A stretch of 51,536 bases of DNA from Bacillota bacterium. Its GTDB lineage: Bacteria > Bacillota > Sulfobacillia > Sulfobacillales > JAIMBI01. The notes beneath the pieces were generated by a model. The model was not told the origin of the DNA. It ran no database searches and was given only the letters and a program-made list of their open reading frames with translations. The stretch's first letter is position 1. Each line of letters starts with the position of its first letter. Below, one piece after another: positions 6,828 to 15,488 of the stretch. The stretch spans positions 1 to 51,536 of the forward strand of contig JAJZWS010000017.1 of assembly GCA_021846565.1 (NCBI GenBank). Direction: 5' to 3'. Position numbers and translations under genes: made by a program.

Positions 6828-8102
6828 TCATGGGGCGAGCCGATGCACGTCGCGGGGAAACAGGCACACCTCGCGGACGTTGGCGGCGCCCAAAAGTTTT
6901 TGCACCACGCGCTCCAAGCCAATGGCAAACCCGCCATGGGGCGGCATGCCCGTCTGAAACGCCTCCAGATAGCTGGCGTAGGGCGTCGGATCCCAACCGC
7001 GCTGAGTCAACGCGGCCAGGTAGTCCGCATAGCGGTGGAGACGCTGACCGCCCGTCACGATCTCCTGTCCGCGAAACAGGAGGTCAAACCCGGCCGAATA
7101 TTCCGGGCGGTCGGGGTCGGGGTGGGTGTAGAACGGGCGGTGGGCCAAAGGGTACCCCACAACCAGCAGAAAGGCCGATCCGTATTCCTCCTCGGCCCAC
7201 TCGGAGAGCCACCGCTCGTGCGCGGGTGCCAAGTCGGGCTCACCGGCGAGAGGGGTCCCCAGCGCGGTGCCCAGCATCTCGAGTGCCTCCGCGAAGTGCA
7301 CGATCGGCAGGGGATCGGGCACGGGGGGAACCCCTACGCCGGGGACTGCCGGCTGGGCGTGGGTCATCATGGCCGCCATGACCCGCTGCAACACAGCCGC
7401 GACATCCCGCCAGCTGTCGATGAAGCCCACCTCGACATCCAGGGACGTATACTGCGACAGGTGCCGAACGGTGTCGTGGGGCTCAGCGCGGAACACGGGA
7501 CCCACTTCATACACGCGCTCCAAGGCGCCCACCAGGATCTGCTTGTAAAACTGTGGGCTCTGCGCCAAAAACGCTGGCCGCCCAAAGTAGTCTAGCTGAA
7601 AGACGTTCGCGCCTCCCTCGGTGGCCGTGCCCAGGATTTTCGGTGTAAACACTTCCACAAATCCCTCGGACTGCAGGACGGCGCGAAAGCCCTGCACCAG
7701 TGCGGCCGACAGCCGCGCGGCGGCCTGCCGGGTGGCATGGCGCAGCGACACGGGGGCATGGTCCAGCAGAAAGGGCAAGGACGCCGTGAGGTCCGGCTTG
7801 CCCACGTCCAGGGCGGGGGGAGCGGCCGACACCGAAACCACGCTCAGCACCGGGGAATGCAGTTCCACCCCCAGGGCCGCGCGGGCGTCTCGCGCCACCT
7901 GAGCCTCGACGTCCAGCACGCTTTCGCGTGGCGGAAGGCCCCGAGCGTCGTCGGGAGGCGTAAGGACTTGGACCACGCCCGATCGGTCGCGCAACAGGAC
8001 AAAGTTGGTGCGCCCCAAAGCTCGCGTGGCGTGCAACCATCCCTGCACGCGAACCGTTTCGCCCACATGGTTGGGCAGGTCGGCAATTAATGTGCGCTTC
8101 AC
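6828..8102 (-). CDS. aspS: aspartyl-tRNA synthetase, archaeal/eukaryal type, probably non-discriminating
   Basis: The product has 424 residues. It attaches aspartate to tRNA in the cytosol. An N-terminal OB-fold (about 1-100) is followed by a class II catalytic core. Motif 2 is around EVGPVFRAEPHDT and motif 3 is GGFAIGLERVVQKLLG. The length and the absence of the bacterial GAD insertion place it in the archaeal-type AspRS group rather than the roughly 590-residue bacterial enzyme. Position 24 (in GWLHATRALG) is His, where discriminating archaeal AspRS has Trp; published work links His there to acceptance of tRNA-Asn. The GTG start was chosen because GGGGGTG lies 6 nt upstream and the protein begins VKRTLIADLP. 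A T-box leader precedes it. Confidence 0.92.
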   Translation of the reverse strand: MKRTLIADLPNHVGETVRVQGWLHATRALGRTNFVLLRDRSGVVQVLTPPDDARGLPPRESVLDVEAQVARDARAALGVELHSPVLSVVSVSAAPPALDVGKPDLTASLPFLLDHAPVSLRHATRQAAARLSAALVQGFRAVLQSEGFVEVFTPKILGTATEGGANVFQLDYFGRPAFLAQSPQFYKQILVGALERVYEVGPVFRAEPHDTVRHLSQYTSLDVEVGFIDSWRDVAAVLQRVMAAMMTHAQPAVPGVGVPPVPDPLPIVHFAEALEMLGTALGTPLAGEPDLAPAHERWLSEWAEEEYGSAFLLVVGYPLAHRPFYTHPDPDRPEYSAGFDLLFRGQEIVTGGQRLHRYADYLAALTQRGWDPTPYASYLEAFQTGMPPHGGFAIGLERVVQKLLGAANVREVCLFPRDVHRLAP

Positions 8103-8319
8103 CGCAAGCACCCCCAGTCTATCCTCGGGGTGCGGACGAGGAGGTTCCCGTGGTGCCACCGCACTTCACCCGCGCCGGCGGGCCTCAAGCGCCTCCCCTT
8201 TCCGGGAGGCGGCCGCTCCGAAGGATCTTCACCAAACGTTCGCGCCACCCTTTCAGCGACAGGCGGCTCTCTATAGCGAACGGCGGTTGGCTACTGGTCT
8301 TCCTCATGGCGGCGGATCG
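8103..8319 (-). ncRNA. T-box riboswitch leader of aspS, apparently translational
   Basis: Read on the minus strand, the leader shows the T-box order. The specifier-loop strands are AGTA (in GACCAGTAGCC) and GAA followed by GAT (codon at 8225-8227), an Asp codon. The AGAGAGC bulge sits in stem I with matching arms (CGTTCGC with GCGAACG; GCCGCC with GGTGGC). The GGAGC block comes next, then a stem III hairpin (GCCTCCC with GGGAGGC), then the T-box GGTGGCACCACGGG (about 8148-8161). The bulge reads TGGC, whose C would pair with discriminator G73, as expected for tRNA-Asp. There is no T-tract terminator. Instead GCACCCC (8127-8133) can pair with GGGGGTGC (8108-8115), which is the aspS ribosome binding site. 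A -10 box TATCAT lies at 8326-8331. Confidence 0.82.
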
Positions 8320-8427
8320 GAAAGCATGATACCACGTAGCCGGACGTCGGCGCACAAAATCGTCGGACGGAGCCGGCAGGCATCCACCCATCGCCGAACC
8401 CCCGGTGATCCATAAGGCGCGAGCACC

Positions 8428-8482
8428 TTGACGGCATGACGGGGCCCGCCTATTCTCTTCGTAGGGTTAGACAAATTGTCTA
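8428..8482 (+). promoter_or_regulatory. promoter and palindromic operator of the first S9/BNR operon
   Basis: TTGACG (8428-8433) and TATTCT (8451-8456) are separated by exactly 17 nt. Twelve nt after the -10 box comes the perfect palindrome TAGACAAATTGTCTA (8468-8482, 7-bp arms, central A), just downstream of the expected transcription start. That is a good place for a repressor. Near-identical sites occur before the second S9 gene and before the peptide-binding lipoprotein gene. Confidence 0.75.
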
Positions 8483-8540
8483 CGCATGAGCTGGCGGTTG
8501 GCGACCGCGCTCAAGTTGCGCCAAGCTAAGGAGGCCGCGT

Positions 8541-10502
8541 ATGAATCCCAATGGCCGGCGGTCGGTTACCGCCGAGGATATTTTCCGGTTGTGGGCGGTG
8601 GGAGATCCAGTGGTGCAACCAGGAACCGAGCGCGTGGCCTACGTGGCGTCGATTCCGGTGCACGGGCAGCGAGAGTCGGCCTCGAACATATTTGTCGCGA
8701 GCCCTGGCCCGACGGAGGCTTATCCGTGGACCACTACCGGAGGCAACCGCCGACCACGTTGGTCGCCCGACGGAGGGTGGCTGGGCTTTCTGTCCCGGCG
8801 CAGCGGGATGCCGCCGCAGGTTTATCTCATGGCATCGTCCGGCGGCGAGGCGCGGCCCTTAACGAGACTCAGCCGGGGCGTGGAAGACTTCGCCTGGGCT
8901 CCCGACGGCCAGAGTCTAGTGGTGGTCGCCGCGTCGGGCGCGCCATGGATTCCCAAAGACGACCGAGGGCCCGAGCCGGCCCGCGTCATTGACCGCATGC
9001 CGTATCGTCTGAACGGGGTGGGCTATACCGACGACCGGAGGTTTCACCTCTTCCGCGTGGACGGCACCTCCGGTGACCTCGTGGCGCTGACGGACGGTCC
9101 CTACAGCGACAGCCAACCCGCGTGGGCGCCGGACGGAAAGGAGATCGCCTTTGTCTCGGCCCGGCATGATACCCGGGACCACGACGTGGGCCAAGACGTG
9201 TTTGCCATCCGATTGGACGATTTGTCTATTCGCCAGCTCACGGCCACGGAGGGTGGCGTGCATGACCCGGTGTGGTGCCCAGACGGCTGCCACATCGCCT
9301 ACGTCGGCACGACGCGGCGAGACAGCACCCCGTCCCATGGCCGTCTCTGGGTGATGAATGCCGATGGCCGCGATCGCCGGCGGCTGGCAGGGTCCTGGGA
9401 CCGCCACGTTATCGGACGGCCCCAGTGGGCGCCGGACCACCAGGGGATCTATGCGCTCGCGGAGGACGACGGGACCACGGACGTGTGGCAATTTGCTTTT
9501 CAGGGCAGCGATGCGGCCGAGGGCCCGGAACGGGTGGGGATTGGCCGCCGCCAGGTTGCCGCATTTGACCTGGCGCCCGACGGCACCTGGGGCGTCACCG
9601 TCAGTTCCACCGCGACGCGGCCCCCGGAGGTTTACCGGGAAGCCTGGCGTTCCCATGCCGGGCCTATAGCGCTGACCCATCTGCACGATGCGTGGTGTGC
9701 GGAGGTGGTGCGAGCCGAGATGGAACCCTATACGGCAACCAGTGCGGACGGGACGCTGGTCTCGTGCTGGCTGATGCGGCCGCCGGCCCTTGCCGTTGCC
9801 GACGCGGGGACCCACCCGGGCCTGCTGAAGCTGCATGGCGGCCCCTTTGCCCAGTATGGCTATGGATTTTCCCACGAGATGCAGTACTGGTGTGCCCAGG
9901 GCTACACGGTGTTTATGGCGAACCCGCGGGGCAGCTCGGGGCGCGACGAGGAGTGGGCCCGCTCGCTAGGCATGGCGCGAGGGGTCGTGGACTATGAAGA
10001 TGTGCTGGCCGCCGTGGATGCGGGACTGGCCCGCGACGCGTCGGTCGACCCCGACCGGCTGGCCGTCAACGGAGGCAGCTACGGAGGCTATCTCACCAGT
10101 TGGATCGTGGGACACACGAACCGTTTTCGCGCAGCCTGCTCGGAGGCCGCACCTAACAATCTTTATTCGATGAGCGGCACCGGTGATATGGCGGGGAGAA
10201 ACCGCCGACTGCAATATGGATTCACCGCGCAGGAAAACCCCGAGTTTTTCTGGCGGGCGTCGCCCATCGCCTATGCCCTGGACATCAACACCCCCGTGCT
10301 GATCATTCATGGGGAAAATGACTACCGCGTACCCATTGAGCAGGGCGAGCAGTTGTTTGCGGCCCTGTACTTCCAGGGGAAGGCAGCACGCCTGGTGCGC
10401 TTTCCCAACGAGCATCATGGCCTGGCGCGGAGCGGCCACCCGGTGCATCGCCTTGAGCGCTTGAACCTCATGCGGGAATGGTTTGCGGAACATGGAGCGT
10501 AG
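8541..10502 (+). CDS. S9-family serine peptidase (acylaminoacyl-/dipeptidyl-peptidase-like)
   Basis: The product has 653 residues. An N-terminal beta-propeller (about 1-390, TolB/WD-like blades such as PRWSPDGGWLGFLS and SQPAWAPDGKEIAFVS) is followed by an alpha/beta-hydrolase domain. The catalytic triad reads Ser513 (GGSYGGYLTSW), Asp594 (GENDYRVP) and His626 (NEHHGLA). There is no signal peptide, so it probably cleaves oligopeptides in the cytosol. The ATG has AAGGAGG 7 nt upstream. The end overlaps the start of the BNR gene by 11 nt, so the two are one operon behind the palindromic operator. A second S9+BNR pair lies inverted about 8 kb away. Acylaminoacyl-peptidase and dipeptidyl peptidase cannot be told apart here. 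Confidence 0.93.
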   Translation: MNPNGRRSVTAEDIFRLWAVGDPVVQPGTERVAYVASIPVHGQRESASNIFVASPGPTEAYPWTTTGGNRRPRWSPDGGWLGFLSRRSGMPPQVYLMASSGGEARPLTRLSRGVEDFAWAPDGQSLVVVAASGAPWIPKDDRGPEPARVIDRMPYRLNGVGYTDDRRFHLFRVDGTSGDLVALTDGPYSDSQPAWAPDGKEIAFVSARHDTRDHDVGQDVFAIRLDDLSIRQLTATEGGVHDPVWCPDGCHIAYVGTTRRDSTPSHGRLWVMNADGRDRRRLAGSWDRHVIGRPQWAPDHQGIYALAEDDGTTDVWQFAFQGSDAAEGPERVGIGRRQVAAFDLAPDGTWGVTVSSTATRPPEVYREAWRSHAGPIALTHLHDAWCAEVVRAEMEPYTATSADGTLVSCWLMRPPALAVADAGTHPGLLKLHGGPFAQYGYGFSHEMQYWCAQGYTVFMANPRGSSGRDEEWARSLGMARGVVDYEDVLAAVDAGLARDASVDPDRLAVNGGSYGGYLTSWIVGHTNRFRAACSEAAPNNLYSMSGTGDMAGRNRRLQYGFTAQENPEFFWRASPIAYALDINTPVLIIHGENDYRVPIEQGEQLFAALYFQGKAARLVRFPNEHHGLARSGHPVHRLERLNLMREWFAEHGA

Positions 10503-13500
10503 GGCGGAGGAGCGGCCGGCATGGCCTCCGTTGCCATGGCGCCTCCTCGGACCGCACCGCGGGGGCCGGGTCACCGCCGTGGTGGGGCATCCCACTGACC
10601 GGCTGACGTTTTTCTTCGGCGCGGCGGCCGGCGGGGTGTGGGCCACCCACAACGGGGGCGTGTCTTGGCGCAATCTGACCGATGGGGCCTTTCGGCGTGC
10701 GTCGGTGGGGGCGCTGGCGCTGGCGCCCACGGACCCGGCCACGATGTACGTGGGACTCGGAGAAGCGTGTGTGCGCAATGACGTGGTGCCGGGCGACGGT
10801 GTCTGGCGCTCGGACGATGCGGGGGCCCACTGGGTGGCACTCGGCTTGGACGACACGCAGCACATCGGGCGCATCCTGGTGCACCCGACCGATCCGCACA
10901 CGCTCTACGTGGCCGCCTTGGGTCATGCCTTTGGACCCAACGTGGCGCGCGGCGTGTTTCGGTCGCGGGATGGTGGGGGCCACTGGGAGCACGTGCTGCA
11001 CGTGGGGCCTGACGCCGGGGCGGTGGACCTGGCCATGGACCCCGCTGACCCCCGCACGCTGTACGCCGCCCTGTGGGAAGTGCGCCGCTGGCCGTGGACC
11101 TTTGTCAGCGGAGGGCCCGGGTCCGGCTTGCATCGGTCTCAGGATGGCGGAGACCACTGGGTCGACCTCACCGCCGCCCCCGGACTGCCCAGGGGGGTGT
11201 GGGGCCGGGTGGGGCTGGCCACGACGCCCGCGCGCCCGGGCCGGCTGTGGGCCGTGGTGGAAGCGCGTGACGGCGGAATCTTTGTCTCTGATGACCAGGG
11301 CGCGCACTGGGGGAGAACCAATGATGAACTGGCCCTCAGGCGACGCCCGTGGTACTACAACCACATCGTGGCCGACCCCATCGATCCGAACACCGTGTAC
11401 GTGCTGGACCTGGAGTGCCGGCGCTCGCGCGATGGGGGGCGCACGTTCGCCGTCGTGCCCACGCCGCACGGGGATCATCACGCGCTGTGGATCGATCCCC
11501 AAGATCCCCAGCGCCTTATCAACGGACACGACGGGGGCGCGGCCGTGTCCTTCGACGGGGGGGCCTCGTGGTCGTCCACCTTCAACCAGCCGACGGCCCA
11601 GTTTTATCACGTAACGACGGACCGGCGCGTGCCGTACCGGGTATACGGCGCCCAGCAGGACAACACCACGCTCAGCGTGCCCAGCCAAAGTCGCTGGGGG
11701 GTCGTGGGCGCGTCGGAGTGGGCCGACGTGGGTGGAGGCGAAAGCGGTGCCATCGCCGTGCGTCCCGACAACCCCCACATCGTGTATGCCGGCAGCTACA
11801 ATACCCTCACCCGGTACGACCAGGCGACGGGTGAACTCCGTTCGATTCATCCGTGGCCCGAGTTGACCGCCGGCCGCCCGGCGGCGGCGGTGCGCCACCG
11901 CTTTCCCTGGACGTTTCCCGTGGTGCTGTCGCCCCATGATCCGCAAACCCTGTACACCGCTGCGGAGGTGGTGTTTCGCACGCGGGATGAGGGCAACCGC
12001 TGGGCGATCATCAGTCCGGACCTGACCCGTCAGGACGCCAGCAAGATGGGACCGTCCGGCGGGCCCATCACCGGTCAGGCCATGAATGCGGAGTACTACG
12101 GCACGGTGTCGGCCTTGGCCGAGTCGTCCTGCCGGCCGGGCTTGTTGTGGGCGGGCACGGACGACGGCTTGCTTCACGTGTCGCCGGATGGGGGGGCCAC
12201 CTGGCAGGACCGGACCCCAGAGGGTCTGCCCCCAGACAGTTGCGTTTCCGTGGTGGAACCCTCGGCGCACGATGCGGACGCCGCTTATGTGGCTGCCCAC
12301 CGGTACAAGGTGGACGACCCGGCACCGTACATGTTTCGCACCGTTGACGGCGGACGCCACTGGACCCTGATGGTGGCCGGTCTGCCCCCGAACGAATGGG
12401 TGCGCGTCGTCCGGCAGGATCCCCGCGTGGCGGCCCTGCTGTACTGCGGCACGGAGACGGGCGTCTACATCTCGCTCGACGGGGGGGACTCCTGGCAGCG
12501 TGCCAACGCCAATCTCCCGGCCGTGCCCATCTACGACCTAGTGGTCCACGACCGTGACCTGGTTGCTGCCACCCACGGACGGTCGTTTTGGGTAGTGGAC
12601 GACGTCTCGCCGTGGCGCGCGCGGGCCACCGGTAGCGCGGGAGCCGCACCGATCCTCTATCGTCCGGCCGACGCCCTGCGCTGGGTGCCGCGGCCTGCCG
12701 GTGCGGGCCGCCGCGGCGCGGAGGGCTCCGGGTATCGGACCCTGCCCACGGCGTCGGTACGTTGGGAGCGCAACCCGCGTGGTGAGCCTGAGTGGGTGGA
12801 CAGCGGGGCGAATCCCGCCGGCGGCCTCTTTCTGGGTTATGAACTGGCGGAGCCAGCCGCCACGCTGGAGCTTGCCATCGAAGATGACGCCGGAATGCCT
12901 GTGCGGATGGTGGCCCGCGGGCCCCATGCCGCCGGCTTCCATCGGGTCGCGTGGGACCTGAGGACCGAGGGGACCGCCGGACTGCCATCGACGACCCGAC
13001 GCACGATGGGTATCCCCGGCCTCCCCGTGCTGCCCGGCGCGTATCGGGCCATCCTTACGGTGGATGGCCAATCCTGGGTTCAGTCCTTTGCCGTGAAGCT
13101 TCCGCCCGGGGACCAGGTGGATCTTGCCGCACTCTTGGCCCAGCGCCGGCTCCACGAGGCGATTCGCGCCACATTCCGCCACTTGATTGACTTGGTGGTA
13201 GCTATGCGCACGTGGATGCCGGAGCTTGCTGCGGTGGCTGCCATTGGAGAGGCCGATGGAGATCCCGAGGTAACCAGCCGGTACCACCAGCTGCTGGCCA
13301 TCCTCGTGGGATTGGCCGGCGAGGAAAATCCAGGCCCGGACTCCCTCAGCGCCCACCCCGCGCCACTGAGCGTTCAACTGGCGGCCCTGGCGGAGACCGT
13401 GGCGTTGGGTGGCCGGGCCCCGACGATGCAGGCGCGGGAGGTTTTCCGCCAGCAGCGGCGCCGGTTCGCCGATGAGAGACAGGCGGCCGTGCGGCTGGTG

Positions 13501-13584
13501 CACGCCACCCAGGAGATCGTGAACCGTCGGTGTGCACGCCGGGGGCTGCCCCGTCTTCCCCTGCCGAAGTGGTCCGAGGCATGA
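10492..13584 (+). CDS. BNR/sortilin-type beta-propeller protein, first copy
   Basis: The product has 1030 residues. Repeated Asp-box-like blades fill about residues 20-700 (for example GVWRSDDAGAHW, GVFRSRDGGGHW, GLHRSQDGGDHW, AAVSFDGGASW), the pattern of exo-sialidase/VPS10-like propellers. A C-terminal part (about 790-1030) has a FlgD-like fold hint (GFHRVAWDLRTEG, VLPGAYRAILTVDGQ) and an alpha-helical tail. No signal peptide or membrane helix is seen, unlike many relatives, so the location is unclear and could be cytosolic. No enzymatic residues are evident. ATG 10492 is taken; a TTG 9 nt upstream is also in frame. The gene overlaps the S9 gene, so the proteins probably work together in peptide handling. 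A paralogue is encoded at 15489-18515. Confidence 0.85.
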   Translation: MERRAEERPAWPPLPWRLLGPHRGGRVTAVVGHPTDRLTFFFGAAAGGVWATHNGGVSWRNLTDGAFRRASVGALALAPTDPATMYVGLGEACVRNDVVPGDGVWRSDDAGAHWVALGLDDTQHIGRILVHPTDPHTLYVAALGHAFGPNVARGVFRSRDGGGHWEHVLHVGPDAGAVDLAMDPADPRTLYAALWEVRRWPWTFVSGGPGSGLHRSQDGGDHWVDLTAAPGLPRGVWGRVGLATTPARPGRLWAVVEARDGGIFVSDDQGAHWGRTNDELALRRRPWYYNHIVADPIDPNTVYVLDLECRRSRDGGRTFAVVPTPHGDHHALWIDPQDPQRLINGHDGGAAVSFDGGASWSSTFNQPTAQFYHVTTDRRVPYRVYGAQQDNTTLSVPSQSRWGVVGASEWADVGGGESGAIAVRPDNPHIVYAGSYNTLTRYDQATGELRSIHPWPELTAGRPAAAVRHRFPWTFPVVLSPHDPQTLYTAAEVVFRTRDEGNRWAIISPDLTRQDASKMGPSGGPITGQAMNAEYYGTVSALAESSCRPGLLWAGTDDGLLHVSPDGGATWQDRTPEGLPPDSCVSVVEPSAHDADAAYVAAHRYKVDDPAPYMFRTVDGGRHWTLMVAGLPPNEWVRVVRQDPRVAALLYCGTETGVYISLDGGDSWQRANANLPAVPIYDLVVHDRDLVAATHGRSFWVVDDVSPWRARATGSAGAAPILYRPADALRWVPRPAGAGRRGAEGSGYRTLPTASVRWERNPRGEPEWVDSGANPAGGLFLGYELAEPAATLELAIEDDAGMPVRMVARGPHAAGFHRVAWDLRTEGTAGLPSTTRRTMGIPGLPVLPGAYRAILTVDGQSWVQSFAVKLPPGDQVDLAALLAQRRLHEAIRATFRHLIDLVVAMRTWMPELAAVAAIGEADGDPEVTSRYHQLLAILVGLAGEENPGPDSLSAHPAPLSVQLAALAETVALGGRAPTMQAREVFRQQRRRFADERQAAVRLVHATQEIVNRRCARRGLPRLPLPKWSEA

Positions 13585-13586
13585 CG

Positions 13587-13605
13587 CTGGGGAGGGGGGC
13601 CCCAG
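13587..13605 (+). terminator. hairpin after the first BNR gene
   Basis: CTGGGG (13587-13592) pairs with CCCCAG (13600-13605) around a 7-nt loop, starting 3 nt after the BNR stop codon. There is no T tract, so it is only a weak terminator candidate. Confidence 0.35.
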
Positions 13606-13639
13606 TGGTTGCCGGGACGGTCTGCCAGCACGGGCAGCG

Positions 13640-14064
13640 TCCGTGCTCGCGGCACAGGCCCGGGCAGCGCCCTGGGATCCCGCGGTGATCCTGGCGGCCT
13701 ACGGCGGCCACGCGTCGTGAGAAAATGCGTTCCGGCAGATGAAGGCCCGCACTTCGTGACGTTTTCGCCCATGTTTCACGCGATGGTTCACTGGACGGAC
13801 CAAAAGAGTCGGGTGCCCGCCGCGGCCTACTTGGTGCTGCCCCTCGTCTGGGCAGCCCGCCTGCACCGGGAGCCTGCACAACGGGGTTCCCGAGGGGCTG
13901 GAGGCGTTCGTGGCGACTTGGCCAACCGCACGCGGATGGGGACCGCTTCGCGGCGAGCCGCCGTGAGCGGGCCGTCCCTGAGGGTCACGAAACGCCCGCC
14001 GGCCCTGGTGCGGCTCGTCCGGCACTTTGGGTTGGCGATGCATCATGCGGCCGTGACCCGCTAG
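13640..14064 (+). pseudogene. remnant of an IS1634/IS4-type transposase C-terminus
   Basis: Pieces of the characteristic transposase tail appear in changing frames. One frame gives WDPAVILAAYGGHAS, a stop, then ENAFRQMKART. The next gives HFVTFSPMFHAMVHWTDQK and AYLVLPLVWAARLHREPAQ. After another shift come EGLEAFVATW and finally PPALVRLVRHFGLAMHH before a stop at 14062-14064. The order matches the end of IS1634-family transposases (catalytic Glu region, FRQMK, HWTDQKIRVH, LLHRE). With frameshifts and an in-frame stop it is inactive. It sits between the two facing S9/BNR modules, so an element may once have taken part in their rearrangement. No terminal repeats could be defined. Confidence 0.65.
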
Positions 14065-14140
14065 GTACTACCCGACCACGCCGACACTCCGCGCCGGACA
14101 TGGCGACACCGCCGCCCCGGGCCCAACGGCGCCAGTATCG

Positions 14141-14539
14141 CTAGTGTGCCAATGGAGGAGGGTTGCAAGTTCTCACGCGGCGCACGTGCTCCAGGCGCCA
14201 AACGACTACGAGTGGGACGATCAGAGCCACGGCCCCGATGCCCATCGCCCATGGCTCAGGTACCACGATCACGTGGGTCACGCACGACAGGGCGTGCGGT
14301 CCGCTTCCACTGGGGAACCCGGTGCATATGGTGTGGGTGAGAACCAAACCGACGACAATCAGGGTGGTGGCCAAGCCGCCGGGCCACAGCAGCGTGGCAA
14401 GCCATCGGCACTGTCGCTGCCAAGTCGGGGAGGTCCACAGCCACACTAGCCCAATCACCCATCCAACCACGAAGAAGATTCCGCCAAACAGCAGTAGCCA
14501 GGGAACCAAGGGATCTTGCCAGCGCTCCCGAGCATTCAT
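14141..14539 (-). CDS. small membrane protein, unknown function
   Basis: The product has 132 residues with three predicted membrane helices (about 13-36, 48-69 and 95-115) and few charged residues outside the ends. Conserved-looking motifs beyond Trp/Gly-rich helices are absent, and I do not recognise the family. The ATG has AAAGGAG 8-9 nt upstream on the minus strand, which supports a real gene. It lies alone between the transposase remnant and an apparently empty stretch. Confidence 0.65.
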   Translation of the reverse strand: MNARERWQDPLVPWLLLFGGIFFVVGWVIGLVWLWTSPTWQRQCRWLATLLWPGGLATTLIVVGLVLTHTICTGFPSGSGPHALSCVTHVIVVPEPWAMGIGAVALIVPLVVVWRLEHVRRVRTCNPPPLAH

Positions 14540-15488
14540 GATGCCTGCTCCTTTCGCTCACGTACGACAACCAGAAGATTCGCACGCTTTGGCGCGTGAC
14601 CCGACCCGGCGTCACGAGTCGCGTCCTCGGCCGTGCCTGCCCACCCGATTTCGAGAGGCTGTCCCATCATGTGGGTCCCGAGGAACTGACGCGGGGCATT
14701 GTCCGATGGTAGTGCCTTTCGACCATTGTACTCCACCGGTGAGCTAACCCGTGGCGGATTGGTCCGCCAGACCGCGCACGTGCCCGTCCGGTGCGGGATC
14801 GTGGGGTTGTCAACCCGGTGTTAGCTCCGCGACGGAGGGCACTGGGTAGATACATCGGAACACGCCCCCTCCAGAGGCCGGATGGCGCGGCCCAGCTGAC
14901 CGATGTCGACGTCGTGGCGCGCCGACTCGGGCTTGTACGTGATTGACCTCGATGGCACGCGGGGCACCCGCCATTCGGCGAGGGAAGGCATCGCCCCGAC
15001 GGATAAACGCGGCTCGGCGGCGTCCTGCGATGGGCTTTTCTGACGTCACGGCTGCCGGCACCCGGTGCGTCTGACCCACCTCGACCGTCCCGACATCGCC
15101 TTGCTGGAGGCGTTGTAGCGGAGCCGGTGCGAGCCGGCAATTCGGGATCTCAATGCCACGGGGGGCTCATCGGCCGTCCGCCGGGTTTGCCTTCCACCAG
15201 GCCTGGGGATGCCCGGGGCTCCTGCTGACAGGGGCACTCCGGTGCGGCGGGCGCGGACGCGGCGGTGGGCGCCGGCGCTGTCCCAGGCCGCTGCCCGTTG
15301 CGGGCGTTGGCCTGGGGCCACCCCATAACGCCCCCGACCACAGCGGTCGCCGGCTGCAGCGCACCGGTCTGCCGGCGCAGATCCCACCGGGGTCGACTCC
15401 GCCTTCAGGTCCCTCTATAGCGGTCGCTGCTGTCCTTTTCGCCTGCGCAACTGCCGGGAAAGCCCAATCTCCGGGATGCCGAGGGCCC
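14540..15488. other. about 0.95 kb without a convincing gene
   Basis: Several open frames exist on both strands, but all are Arg/Pro/Gly-rich, lack ribosome binding sites and show no family resemblance, as expected for random GC-rich frames. The stretch lies beside the transposase remnant and between the two facing S9/BNR operons, so it may be decayed mobile DNA. The one structured element is the closed inverted repeat listed at 14741-14827. Confidence 0.45.
14741..14827. repeat. 87-bp structured region closed by an 8-bp inverted repeat
   Basis: GAGCTAAC (14741-14748) and GTTAGCTC (14820-14827) are perfect inverted copies 71 nt apart. Inside lie two further hairpins: TGGCGGA/TCCGCCA with a TTGG loop, and GGGTTG/CAACCC with a short loop. 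The cloverleaf-like outline recalls a tRNA, but the T-loop consensus GTTCGA is absent and the length does not fit. It could be a small RNA, a folded end of a lost mobile element, or chance. Confidence 0.4.

Noticed and set aside
10468-12360. 630-codon minus-strand frame antisense to the first BNR gene
   Set aside because: His/Arg/Pro/Gly-rich composition and no motifs; the plus-strand propeller repeats explain this region.
14741-14827. tRNA gene
   Set aside because: The outline with a closing stem is suggestive, but the T-loop sequence and arm lengths do not fit any tRNA, including tRNA-Sec.
14667-15140. 157-codon minus-strand frame in the gap between the S9/BNR modules
   Set aside because: Random Arg/Ser/Pro-rich composition, no ribosome binding site and overlapping alternative frames of the same quality.
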